Source: Zygnema circumcarinatum (Eukaryota; Streptophyta; Zygnematophyceae; Zygnematales; Zygnemataceae). From it: a stretch of 64,000 bases of DNA. Location: contig CM074817.1 of assembly GCA_037447605.1 (NCBI GenBank), positions 502,439 to 566,438 of the forward strand, in the 5' to 3' direction. The stretch's first letter is position 1. Every line of letters starts with the position of its first letter. Shown here one piece after another: positions 1 through 13,100 of the stretch. Under the pieces are notes generated by a model. It saw only the letters and a program-made list of their open reading frames with translations, did no database searches and was not told the origin of the DNA. Both the position numbers and the translations under genes were made by a program.

Positions 1-380
1 GCCGCGCGGAGGCCGAGCCCGCCCTTCCTCCGCAGCAGCCACAGCCACAACAGGGCGAGCAGCGCCCCCGCCCCGACCAGCGCGCAGTTCAACCGCGCCC
101 GCCATGGGGACGAGCAGAGCGCCTCCATGCCACCACCCATAACCAGTAGAGAAAGCGCCAAAAATGGCTCCCAAGTCTCACGCAGATTCCCCTCCATGGC
201 GTTCTGGAAGCGCTGCTCCATGGCGGGGTCCTGGAAATGCAGGCTCAGCCCCCCCATGATGCCGCGAGTTTCCTCCCCCCTCCAGATGGAAAAGGTCCTG
301 CTTTCGTCCCCCTTCTCAGCAGCCGCCATGGCGGCGGGCCCCCCGTGCGCGGGCAGGCGCTCGTACCCGGCTCCCGCCAT
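1..380 (-). CDS. 5' exon of a membrane protein, possibly a cyclase-type receptor (partial)
   Basis: An open frame on the minus strand starts at an ATG (380-378) and runs off the left edge without a stop, giving 126 residues. A Gly/Ala-rich start is followed by a segment with FQDPAMEQRFQNAM (about residues 52-65), then two hydrophobic stretches: about residues 73-84 (FLALSLLVMGGG) and 98-116 (alternating Ala, Leu, Trp, ending in RRK). A motif of the form F-x-D-P-x-x-E-x-x-F just before membrane helices recalls the N-terminus of membrane-anchored adenylate/guanylate cyclases and sensor proteins in algae; that link is from memory and weak. The gene lies downstream of PIEZO on the same strand. 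The catalytic domain, if any, is outside the window. An ATG at 329-327 is an alternative start. Confidence 0.42.
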   Translation of the reverse strand, partial: MAGAGYERLPAHGGPAAMAAAEKGDESRTFSIWRGEETRGIMGGLSLHFQDPAMEQRFQNAMEGNLRETWEPFLALSLLVMGGGMEALCSSPWRARLNCALVGAGALLALLWLWLLRRKGGLGLRA

Positions 381-1155
381 GGCCTCCGCCTCTCCCTCTC
401 TCTCTCCCACTCCCTCCCTCCCTCCCAGCGCGAACTGTAGCCGTACGGGCGGCTACGAGTTAGCTCGTCGCGCGGGCTCGTCGCGCGGGGGTGCTAACTG
501 TCGGTCCAAACTCAAGACGTGGCGCCTTCCCACAGGCCGACCTGGCACCACGTGTCGCCGCCCGGATGGCGGGAGGGGGGCGACGTGGCCCCCTCGCGGC
601 AGCGCCCTTGTCCGATATCGCGCGGCCGTACGGACGGCCCCGCAAACGGCCAAACGAGCGGGACGAACCGGCGGGGGCCGTACAGTCCGGCCCCCGCATA
701 ATCGTCGGAGCACCGACACACGCGACAAGCGTGCGGGCACCTCTGTACAGACAGTACGGTCGCGGCGGGCGGGCGGCACCTGCATGTTCACCGAGGACTG
801 GCGCGCAAACGAATCTACGATCTGCGATCGAATCTACGAAAGGAACGCTCGCAATGACTTTACAAGTCTGTGTTGTGGAGTGGCGCAAACCACGAGGACT
901 GGTGTGGCAGGAGGAGGGTTCAAGCACGCGACGGCGACGAGTAGAAGAAATGGTCCCGGTATTCACTGCTTCGGTCGGCGCATTGCACACGGCAGAGGGG
1001 GGCGATGGCTGTTTGTTGATGATCCGAACGCTGCCCTCAATGGCAGTAACGGGACGGTGTGCCACTCTGAATGTGTGGTGAGACGACTTTCACCGGGAAA
1101 TCTGGCGGCATGAAATATAAAGAATTGGCGGGAGCACACTATGCACAATATGAAA
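381..1155. other. GC-rich intergenic region between PIEZO and the left-edge gene
   Basis: No supported gene. The left half is CpG-rich and open in several frames at once, as expected of high-GC non-coding DNA. A CT-rich tract (about 386-424) lies just upstream of the left-edge gene's ATG. It should hold the 3' UTR of PIEZO and the promoter and 5' UTR of the left-edge gene. Confidence 0.5.
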
Positions 1156-4100
1156 TTATTCGTTCCTTTTGGTGTACTCTAAAAGAATGTGCGGCGACCT
1201 GTATATCTTAATGAGAGTCCAGAAGAGCCCCTCCTCGAGCTCCAACTCGCCCTCCGCGCGCGCCGCGTAGATGTCCTCGCAGATGGCGAGGAGGCGGTCG
1301 CAGGAGGGGAAGTTCTCGAAGGGGATGCGCATGCGCAGGTTGGACATGTTGAAGCGGATGAACCGCCCCACCGCGAGCACGAACGTGAGGTACAGCCCCA
1401 TGATGCTCAGCGACTGCAGGGCCTCTCCCAGCGCCCCCGCTGCCAGCCCCCCCTCCCCCCGCCCCGCCTATCAATATCATCCATCGCCTGCCACAGCCAC
1501 CCTCTCCCTGCTGCTTTGCCCTCCCTCCCTCCCTGCCGGCCGCCAGCAACACGACACCCCTCAGACAGACAGACAGACAGAGAGCTGAACGAAGGGGAGG
1601 GAGGGAGAGGGAGCGGCGCACCGGGCACCTCCTCGGACACAGTGACGGCCATAGGCCCGCCCTCAGCGGCGCAGAGGTCGGAGGGCGTCGCGCTGCTGAA
1701 GGACCACCACGGGACCGCGCCGCCCATCAGCGTCAGGTTTCCGTCCACCAACTCCTGCACACAGTCGGTCCACGGGGCGCAAAAGGATTCGGAAATCAAT
1801 CTCCACCCAAAGGGAGCAAAGAAATGCCTACTTGAGCAGACTTTCAGTATAAAACTGTCTTATGGATGCTTTACAGCGTCCCTCAGGCGATTTTCTCCTG
1901 GTTCGAAAGGCCACACGCAGCGAAAAGCATGGCAAGAGAGCAGCTGCTGCTTACATTCGAATTCTCAAGCATGCGAGCCCGCCCGGAGCCGGGCAACTTC
2001 CAATAGAGAGGATAGAGTTGCGGCAGGCTCAACGTGGAGGAGTTTCCGTTCAGCACAGCAATGAGCTCCTTCGCCAGCTGGGCGCCGCTCACCTGCGTGT
2101 ACATCTCCTGCTTGGAGGACCCCGGCAAGCCGTCAGCGGTCAGCGGTCAGCGCGGCGGTCTATGCTCTGAACGGCCCCTCGAGGGGCCACTCACTGGCCA
2201 CTCACCTCGATTTCGCCACTCACTGTGCCCCTTCAGAAGGGCGCAAGGCAGGAGAGGGGCGGCGCACCTCCCAGCGGAGGGTCTCCTTCCCGATTGGGCG
2301 CGCTCGCGTGAATTCCCACTGCACTTGCAGGGCGGCGCGGTCGTCCAGGAGGGCCTGCACGCGGTGGAGCGTGGGGGGTGGGAGCGCCCACACGGCGTCG
2401 GCGTCGGGGTAGCAGCACACCGCGCGCAGGTCGGCGGCGTCGTACCCGCGCAGTGGGGTGTGCGCGGAGGCGTTGAAGCGGTCCGCGTCGAGCAGACGGC
2501 GGCGCTGCCCCGCGCGGTACAGCTCTAAGGACCCGTCGGGGGTGGCCAGGAGGACGCGGATGTTCACCTCCTGCACCAAGTTCGGGAAATTCGTGGGATT
2601 CCCACTACTGTAGATCTGCATGCACGCCCCGCACAGCTCCCCGGATGTCACGCCTGCCCGCGCAACAAATACCCAGGACAGGTGCAGGACGCTATTACCT
2701 CGCCCCTCATCTCCGCTTCCTGACACAAACAACCTCCCGCAAACCCAACTCCGCAGCACCCATTTTATGGCCCAGTTATCTTCAGCCACTCGTGAGACTG
2801 GAATGAAAACGCTGCGGAGAAGGGGCGGGGGAGAATTGACCAGCATGGGAGCCCAGATGATGGAGATGAGAATCACAAAGATGAACACTCCTGGAAAAAG
2901 CTTTGAAGATAAAGGCCGAGCTTCTCCTAGCCGATGCTTTGACCGAAAAAGTTTGATGTCGCACGCAATGAGAAAAAGCGAGGCATATATGTCCTCCAGC
3001 TGCAGCGTCAACCCCCCCGCACACACAAGCAGTATGGCAGCAGAGTCAGCAGATGAAGAGTCCCGTTTTCTTTTCTCTCTGTCCCTCAGCCCCTACGGCT
3101 GGCAGAGAGCGGCAAAAGGCTCACCTTAAGCCAATCATAGAGCGGCAACGCAGTGGTTGTACAACTCCAATCGAGTACACAACGTAGCTCGTAGAGGAAG
3201 GGCAGCGCACGGTAGAGCTGCAGGCCCCGTTGGCGGAGTCTCGTGATCTTGCGCATGAGAAACTGGCTAGAGGAGCTGGTCGGGTTGGGCGCGCCGTACT
3301 TTATCTGCAGCGCTGCAAGGGCGAAGGAGATGCTCTTCAGGAGGTAGAAGCAGCGAAAGGAATTGTGCGACTCCTGCAGGCGGGAGTTCCAAAACAGGCG
3401 CTGCACGAAGCCCGTAAAGAGAGCGAGAGACGTGAAGTGGGAGAGCGCCCTGCCCAGTCCGGACGAGCAGAGGTAGAACACGCGATCGAGCACTATGAAG
3501 AAAAACTGTGTCTGCACAGCACAGAACAGCCGTCGCACGACATATACCTTACTATGCGTGCAGTTTGACAATTTCTATGGTATCCACATGCATTTGGATG
3601 TGGGAAAGGTTGGAAGATTGCAGAATGAGCCCAGTCTCGCAGAAGAGGGGTGGATGTGCAGGAGAACAGCGCATTCGCACAGGCGAGGGAAGGTGTACAA
3701 GGAGCCTTGCCATGAGAACGGCCACATAGTCTTTCGGGAACTGGTCCTCCTGCTGATACGTTTCTTCCGAGAAAGGAGACAGGTCTTTCACTGCAGCTTG
3801 GTAGAGGAAGGCCACATAGAAGAAGGCCAAAAGATCGGCTCCAAAGGTGAATGCATACAGATCCACCTCCCGCTTGCCACCTGTCCACACAATCGTCCGA
3901 GATGCTGACGATAAGCTCACCAGACCACAAACGCTGCTGGGGCCCTATAAGCCGTCAGGTCAGACATCCCCACCCTAAGCCCTGCAGCTATGCAGTTCAC
4001 CAGCCGTAGTTCAGCAAATTCTGCTGCTGGGAATCCATCCTAGTCTTAAACAATCTCTCTTTCGCTTGTCTCTTGTCTCTTGGCACACATCTGAAGCACG

Positions 4101-7100
4101 CAATCCGCATGCAGGTCGAGTGTTGAGGCAGTCACCTGCCACGACGGAGGTGATGGCGGTGGTTGCGTCCGCAAAGGCTGCCGCGGGCAGCTGCGGGGCC
4201 CCCCGGAAGTGGCGGAGCTGCGCGGCCACGTCGGCAGCGGGCGTGAGCGAATGGCCGGGCAGGGCCCCCCCTTGGCGAGGCGCGGAGAGGACCTCCAGGA
4301 CGACAAGCAGTAAGACCGCACCCCCTCCCTCCCCCTCCCTCTCCCTCTCCCCCTCGCTGCACCCCTCTCCCTCCACCGTGTGCACCTTCACCCTGCACGG
4401 CCGCGCGCCGCCCCGGGCGGTGGCGGAGAAAGATAGCAGGAAGTTGATGCCCCGGCACACGCTCTCCGCTTGTATGTCGGCAGACTTTTGGCATCGCAGT
4501 CCTACCTGCACAAAGTATGGGGGTGCTTCTGACCCCGTGATGATGGCCTGGATGAATCGCACAATCTTTCGACCCATTTCCGTCAGCTTCCTGTTCAGAC
4601 TCCATCTCTCCTCGCTGGCGAGGGCCACGCTTTCGTCCTCCAGATCGGTGAAGCCGTCCCGCTCCCGAATGGAGCTCTGCGCTAAGAGCGCTAAGTATAC
4701 GAGGAACAGCGGCAGCACATTCCATACGAAGGAGCTGGGGTAGTCTCGGACACCGAGCACAAGCAGCCACTGCGGAGTGGTGCTGCTCACAAAGTGGCAG
4801 TGGTCAGCGCGAGGGATCTGGTAAGCGTATTCCAACGCAATCAGAAGCTCGGAGTAGATGAGCATCATACGCCAGAAGCCCTGCCTAGGACTCGGGTTTC
4901 TGATGAGGGCGTAGCAGAACAGAGCTGCCGGGAAGACCAGCGTAAGAAGGCTGAAATTCCAACAGAACGCCACCACCATGAAGAACCCAGTCGCGAGATC
5001 GCTGTTGTCGTGCAGCAGCCGCTGCAGGTCCCCCACCAGCTCCTTCACACGACTGCTGATGGCCTCCATACGCTTCATTTCATGCACTTTCTCGTCCTCG
5101 TCGATGGCCAGACACGCCAAATCGTCGTCCCGCTCCGTCTGATCTTCCTGTTCCAGTGGTAACTCCGTGCTCCAACCCTCCCTACTCCAATTCTCGCCCC
5201 CCTCATTCAACGTCGGTTGATTAGCCGCCTCCACTCCTTCCTCCACCCCCACTTTCTCAGCCTGCAGCCCCCCATCAGGCACAGACCCTACATCCAAATC
5301 CGACGGAGGCGCACTCATCTGCCGCGACAGTCGCGGGCTGCCCCCTTCGGAACTGCCACCCTTTGCCGACCGCCAATCCTCCGCCCCCGCGCCCTTCTCC
5401 AGGTCCAGGATGCCCTCCAGACCAGTCATGAACAAGGACCGCACGTGCGCAATCTGATCCCCGAGTCCCCCCGGGAGGAGGATGCGGGGCCGCCCCGCGG
5501 TGCTGCTACCGCTACCGCTTGCGCTGCGCTGCCATGGCCCCCCCCCGCCCCCCCCTCCCTCCTGCCCGCCGTGCTCCTCTGCCCGTGGCCAGCTCGGGGA
5601 GGGAGCAGAGGGGGGGGGGTGGGATTCCGGGGCCGCTCCGGCGCTGTGGGCCGCCTGCTGGTTCAGGAGGTCGATGCGAAGCTGGAGGTGCGCCATGGCG
5701 TCTTTCATTCGCTTCACCTGCATTCGCCTCTGCTGCTTGCGCTCTTCTAGTTCACGAACATATTGCAGATGTTCCTTTTTCCATGCAGCTAGGTTCTCCT
5801 GTGATCGCTGTCTTTCGCCCTCCTGCCACCGCGGTAAGGATCACGTCAGCACAAACGGCGCAAGGAGGATGCAGGATGTGTTGGGGTCAGAGCGCATCAA
5901 AGAATTTGCTCTGTTCCGGCTTGATGGCAAGCATTCGGACACCTCTGCAGGTGGAGCGCAAGCCGTCGGTTCATCCGTCGGTAGATCATTGGATGCTCAA
6001 AGATTTTGAAGCTCACCTCCTGTCGTTGCAGATACAGCACAACTTGCTTGAATGATTGAGAACGGAAGATGTACGACTGCAGCCCAATCAGGCAGAACAT
6101 GGTAATGTCCACCAGTGCTGAGCGCGCTGTTATTCGGAAGCCGTAGTCGTACTTGTAAAAGCCCACCAAGGTGAACACTTCGCATGTGTTGACAGCGCTG
6201 TAGGGAAAGGAGGGACACTGGTAGACGAGACTCGCGAAGATGAGCACAAAGTTGTAGAGGCGCAGCCAATGGAAGAGGCGGCTGCGGCGCTGGAGGAGGA
6301 GGCCGCGGATGCGGAAACACCACAGGGAGAGCGCCAAGTACCCGCAGTGCAGGAGGTCGTACTGCAGCGTGCCTGCCGCGGAAACACATCGCTGTCAGTT
6401 TCACTTTCATGCATGTAAACTCACTCCAATGCATCCAATGCATGGCACATTTTTCTCGTCCTTATGAAAGACCCGCACCTGTGACGAAGACCAGCACGAG
6501 CACCACGTGCAGCGTGTGCCGATAGAACGCGAATCGCAGGTGATCCTGCACAGCACGCCACGTCTCCACACTCAGCTCATCTAACAAACAAGGCGGCCAC
6601 AAAGCATACACAGATTCCCTCGCTATCATTATGAAAACATCGTCTGTCCCAATTCCTCACTCAATTGGCGCATGTCCCTAAAGTTTGAGCGCGAATGCAT
6701 GTGGTGCATTGAACCCACCAGCCAGGTGCGCAGCTCGGCCCCGCCCTCCGCCAGGTTGAGCCACGGCGAGCCCTCCTCGGGGGGCGCCGTCTGCCGGCCC
6801 GCCGCCCCCCGCGCGGCGCCCGCCCGCAGCTCCAAACACGCCGCCATGAACGCCTGCAAGCCTCCCCCTCTCCCGCTCGTCAGAGGGCAGGAGGGCACAC
6901 TGCGCACTCTAGCAGCAGCGGCTGCTCTAGAGCATTGCATCAATCCAGCAGGCGTTTCACTGTTTAATGTTGAACAGAACTGTTACCGAGCAGGTCAACG
7001 ACAGATAGACACGCGAATGGAGAAAGGCAAAGTAGTCTGAGTTACCCGAATCAACGAATGGGCAGATTAGCTTACCACAAAATGTGAGCATACCATCATC

Positions 7101-10100
7101 TGATCGTCTACAACTGTGCCTGCATTAGTCAACAACACCACGAGCAGGGCTGGCATCAGAAACACTTTTGCGTTGACTCTCCCTCAACAATCATGCCGAC
7201 AGCGACGCCTACGCATGCCAAACTTCCAGACAGGAAATTTGATCAAAGCCAATCTGACATGTTGCCCCAGACAATCCCCCGTTCCCTCTGTGCCGCAGGA
7301 TGCGTCAATCTGGTTTTTCATGTTGCCGCAGACAATCCCCCCGTTTCCTCTGTGGCGTATGATGAGAAAGTGGGTGAGAACAAGCTACCTACCGAGCCAG
7401 CAGTCCCAGCATGCGGCGTCCCCGGGGTCCTGGCTCCGCCAGCAGAGCGCGCAGTGCCTGGCGGCCCCCCCCGGGCCCCCTCCCCCCGCCAGCGCGAGGT
7501 ACTGCTGCCCGAGGACGGCCCCCGCTACCAGGACGGCCGCCGGCCATGCAGCGCGGACGGCGGGTCGCGGGAGGACGATGCACAGGCCCACAATGGCGAC
7601 GTACGCGAGGGAGTACATGTTGCGCACGGCAAAGGCAGTGACAAGGAACGCAAGCATGCAGATCTCCAGTCCATATAACAGTGTGAAATTTTGCACCACG
7701 TGCTCAGCCTGTGCTCGAAGAGACGTGACTTGCGCCGCATAACGAAGCCAGCGGGCAGTTTCTACGTGAGACCAGTTGTTGCCAATGCCCCGTTCCAGCA
7801 CACGCCTGCGTGGAAGAGCCATGATGTCCGCCATACTGCCTGCATCGTGCAGCCACTCCTCGTAGTTGCAGGCTCGTACTACCTCTGCCGGGCCCCGCTC
7901 AGCTATGCTCTCAGAGACTGCGCCGGACACCGCAAAACCCTGTCCTTCTACATCAGGATGGAACCCCCCCCCCCCTTCCGACTCTCCCACTCCGCTATGA
8001 CCCCTCTGCGGCGTCCCCGCAGATGAAGCTCGAGCGCTGTTCTGTTCCGAGCCCCGCCGCGGAGCGAATAGCAGGCAGGGCTCCCGCGCGTCCCGCGGGC
8101 GGAGGGCGGCGGGGAGGTGCGCTCGCCACAGGAAGGAGGCGTGCTGCAGGACGCACGCGGCGACCACTGCTGCCTTGGCTCGCACCGCACGCTCTACGCC
8201 CAGGGCCCCCCCCTCGTATGTCTGCAAGCCCACCCACTGCCCGCCCGCCTCCCGCTGTCAGGACTCTCGCGGCCACGCAAGGATGTGAGAGAGAGAGAGA
8301 GACCTGGCGAGAGGGGCCTAGGGTTCATGTCACGTGGACAGGAGTCGCTTATTCATCAGCTGAGAACAGGGATTGATTGGGCCATATTCTCATCGTGATA
8401 CAAATTCGCACACAAGACAGTCCATAGTCATCTGGAAACCTGCGTGGACAGAGGATTCACGACTAGTCATGTGAGCTTGTCAGTGTGCACAACCACTCGA
8501 TGAAACCACAAGGTTTTCGTCAGAGGTCCGGCGGAAGTGAAGTGCAGACCTGAGCAAAATCGTGGTGTTGCTGGTGCGGCGCCATTCCCATATGCGGTGC
8601 GAGGAACTGGAAGGCGTACTCCGCAATGACTAATAGCGACGTGTAGAGAGCGAAGGCTTGAGCAGGGAGGCGGGAGGTCTTGGGCAGGAGCAGCAGGAGC
8701 AGCAGGAGCAGCAGGTAGCCCGCGCCGGTGACACTGACATTTGCCACCGCCGCCCAGAAGGCGGCGAGCGCAAGCAGCATGGCGCTGTGCAGAATGAGCG
8801 CGCGCAGACCAAAGCCCAGCCACGCCCCCGCCCCCGCGCCCCCGTGCAGCCCCCGCCCCGCCGGGAAGGCCTCCCCCTCCCCCTCCCCCTCCCCCTCCCT
8901 CTCCCTCTCCCTCTGCGCGCCGCGGTGCAGCGGGAGGAGGGCCTGCAGCAGCAGCGCGTCCCACAGCGCGCTCCAAAGGGGCGCGCCGTCCTCCCGGCCA
9001 AAGCCCAAAAGGGCCAACTGCTCCTCGCTCAGACCCGTGCTCGCCCGCACGGCCGGGAAGAGGGAGAGGTATCGCAGGGCCAGGACGGCGCGGCAGTACA
9101 CGAGGAGAGGGAGCCATAGGCGGCGCTGCAGGCCGGCTCCCAGGACCTGGCGGCCCACCACCCATACGAGGAGGCCCACCAGGTAGCCTAGGGACACAGC
9201 TGAGGGGGGTACCGCGTAGATGACGAGGAGCACAGCTAGGTAGGACGCGTATGTGGAGAGTGCCATGTACATTTGCCGGAAAAACCGGAGCCAGGGCATG
9301 GTCGCATCTGGTTCCATTGGCAACGGGAACAAAGAAATCAGCCGAAGTGGGCCGTTTGGATGGAAGCAAACGCTAACTTTTAAACCCGACAAGCTCGAGC
9401 ATGAGACTGCCCGACAAGGAACTTGCTTGCTCCTTCAAATGTACCAACGAAATGCAGTGCAGTGCAGTGCAGTTGCTGCACGCAGAAAACAATTTTGAAC
9501 CACATTCCAGCGGACAACCCTTTTTGGTGCGCACAGGCACACGACCAACAACACCATACACAAAACATACCGCCAACCTCCCAAACTTGCAGATGCGCCC
9601 AACACAAAGGCACAAAGGCTGAACCCTGTCCTGACCGTGCAGCCGCCACGCGTCCTCCAAGTCGTGGAAGTGCGCGGAGAGGGCCGCGGCGCGCAGGGCG
9701 GCGCGCAGGCGGGGGCCGAGCGGCGACCGGCGGAGGGCGCCCTCCAGGGACCGCACCGCGGGGACCGCCGCGACCCGCACCGCGAGGCACCCCGCGGCCA
9801 AAGCGACCACCGCCGCCTCGCCAGCGGGGGGGGGAACGCCTGCCAGCCCTGCTGCCTCCGCCGCCGAACGGAGGAGGGGACCCGTCAGACCCGCACAGCT
9901 TGCAATGCATGCATGCATGCAACGCAATCCAGCATTGCGTTTTGGGATAGCATTAGAGTGGGGTTGCACGTTTGCTGAATTGTGGAGCATCTATTGGGGA
10001 CTTCGGGTCCCGAGGGCTCAACTGTGAGTGCTAGGCACACTTCTCACAAGTGGAAGATTTGTTTGGGGAGGGGAGGCCAGCTAACAGGCCAATAGACAAG

Positions 10101-13100
10101 GTCTCTCACACAACAGCGTCACGTGGGAGATCGCAGTCAAAGGCCGGCGAAAGCGCAACAGGATCAAGCAAGGGAACCAAGAACCATAGTGCGGAAGCAG
10201 AGGGAGAGGAGGGAGAGGAGGCAGAAGCTAATGCAGAGAGAGAGAGCGGTCGCACCGAGTGCCTGCAGGACGGGCAGCCAGGGGGGCTGCAGGACGGCCG
10301 GGCCCGCCCCGGGGAGGCTGAGGACGTAGAGCGCCAAATGGTGCCCCCCCACGTGGAGCAGCAGCAGCCGCCGCGCGCCTCTCTGCACGTGCGGAGGACC
10401 CGCCAGCAGGACCACCACAGCGCCCACTGCACGCCCCCCGCCGCCCCGACCCGCGACCGTCTTAGCGCCTCTGTCTATGGGCCGAGAAAGGGGTGCTCCC
10501 ATAGGCTGCAAGCAGCCCATCACTCGCAGTACATGCCAATGTATGGATGGATGCAGGGGGGGAAAGGGACTCACAATAACAGATAATTTACAGAGCCATT
10601 GTTTAACAAACGATCACAATCACTTTTCACTTCTCCTAGAGAGAGATGAGGGAGATGGCATGGCTTCGGTAAAAAGTAGGTGCTTGTGCTCAGTAAAACA
10701 GCGAAGGAAGATGTCGTACACCCATACATGAGAGGGCACGTGCTGCGAGATATATTGTAAATTGAAACTGTGAAATAGACAATCGTATTGTCATTCTGTT
10801 ATGCACGCGGGGAAGGCGTTGCCTTGTCCTTAGCCTACATCTTTAGCATTGTCCGGGGATGAACAAAGCAGCAAGGGCAGGCAGCCAGGGGCGGGGCGGG
10901 GGCTCACTGTAGACGGCGTGCACAAGGTCGAGTGCGGCACTCGCCAGCACAAAGAGCATCGCAAGCGCCGCCGCAGCCGCGACCTTGCGCAGAACCCACA
11001 ACAGCGCTGCACCCGCCAGCGCCGCACCCTCCCACGCTGCCGCCTCCTCCTCCTCCTCCTCCTCCTCCTCCTCCGCCTCCTCCTCGCCCCCGTCTGCAGG
11101 CCCTCTCCGCGCGCCACTTTCTAGTCAGCCTCGGAAACGATCTGGTCGATGTGAAACAGCTACTGAAGCAGCAGTACTCACACAGCCCCTCCCCTCCCTC
11201 TGTGAAACGCGTGAAAAGTCTAATAACAAGAGCTGCACAGTAGTCACAGCCTTCAGCCTGTCATCTATTGACTCATGAGCATTCTTCCAAAGGGAGGGGA
11301 GGCTTGAGAGCAGCAGGCAGAGACCCTCCGGCGGTGCCGCGGCGAGCAGGCGGCTCGCCGCGGCGCAGTGCAGCGCGAGGGGCGCGAGCAGCACCGCGTG
11401 TAGCGCCACCACCGCCCGCCCCCGCCACAATCCCACCAACCCCCACCTCGCCTGTAACCCTTCCCCCCCCTCCCTTGTCACTGCCGGCCTCTTCACCGAC
11501 GAATGGATGGTGGATGGAGAGACGGAGGGATGGCCATCCATTCCACGCCAAACAAGTTTGGTCGTTGAACAAGCTCCCTATCTCGACCGCAAAATTTAAT
11601 GAATACCTGGACCGGTTCAATGGCTCGTGTGCGAGACAGTGGCGTCCACTGCTGACAGTTTTTTTTACCGTACTTGGTCGTTAGTCGGAGAGGCCGCGTT
11701 GAAGCAGTATGCGGCCACAGCCCACATGAGGAGGTACGCCAGCAGCGCGCGGTGTGCCCGCAGCAGGGCGGCCGGGCGGGGCAGCGAGAGGGCGGCCGCG
11801 AGGAGGGCCGCGAGCACGCCGGCAGAGAGGAGGCTCGCGCAGGCATAGCTCCACCACACAAGCGCCGCGAGGCAGGCCGGCCCGCCGTACACGTACACGG
11901 TTATGTACACAGCAGCTTCGCTCCCATGCTGCTGCCTCCACACTTCTCTGCACCACCACATCCAGTATCATGTTTGAAGAAGGTCTTTCCGGTGATCAAA
12001 TAATATCATCGATTTTTAGAATAGGGGCATCTCGACTCCTTGGACCACAATCACAAAACTCATCGGTTTGTTCCCATCTTATTATTAGCAAGTGACCATC
12101 TCCTCAACCCTAGGCCTGGCATCATACACCTGTGACGTTGATGGCAACGCAAATCTCACATGAAATCTAGCACAGGGTACATGCAGTCCCATGCACTGTG
12201 AGGTTGCGGAGCACACACATGCCAAGCTTACATTGTTGGCTGCACACTAGTCGGAAGAAGAGGTTCCGATAAATCTGTTCGGCTACAGATAGCCAATTGC
12301 TGCCTGTCTAATGCTTCACAATCGCCGGCCAATACTTCCCGGAAGCCATTTGCACTGCCACTGCTGGATGCAGGCAGCTGAGCTTCCTGCTGCTCCGCCT
12401 TCAAGTCATAGACACTGATGGATAGCTGGCACGATGTTCCAGACCCATTGCTCAGAACACGAGCTTTCCACAACAATTCTCCTTGAAGGAATTTTTTCAC
12501 GGGGAATGAAAGCTGTAGCAAGGAGGAGCCGGGCCATGGCTGCGACTCACCAGCATGAAAAGGAGCAGCAACGAAGCCGCCTGCGCCGCAGTTAGCCAGA
12601 GATCAAGTCCTGCAACTTCGGCGAACCGCACTAGGCCGAGCTGCGGCGCCACGGTGCGCAGGAAGTCCAGCAGCGGCAGCTGATAGCCGTACAGGAGCAG
12701 CAAATGCGCTCCCGCGTACAGCTTCAGGGGCGTGTAAACTCTGCGGACGCTTCAACGATCTCAGTGGGGCAAACATCGAGCCTCTGTTCATGCTCTCACT
12801 CCCAAAGAGGCCGCGGCAGACGCTGACCTGGCCAAGCCGTCCGCTGCAGCAGTGCACGCCCAGTGGAAGAGCCCTCCAGAGGTTGCGAGAAAGTACGGAA
12901 GTGCCAGCCACGAAGGCGATAGAGCAGCAGCCAAAAACTGAACTGTTGGCAGACCCACACGCCGCAGACCTTCGCGGCACGCGTGCATGCGGCTGCCTGC
13001 ACTCAGAGCAGAATGACGGCCAGAGGTAACTAAGCTCAGCTGCGAAGCTATAACACGCCCACGGGAAAGTGCTTCTAAGGGTAGATATGACGGGTGTCAC

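Noticed and set aside
127-1113. Open frame of 328 codons on plus near the left edge
   Set aside because: Low-complexity Arg/Pro/Gly product without a domain, overlapping a better minus-strand exon with membrane helices; multiple frames are open because of high GC.
4066-5750. Several plus-strand frames opposite PIEZO exons
   Set aside because: They are antisense reflections of the conserved PIEZO coding exons.
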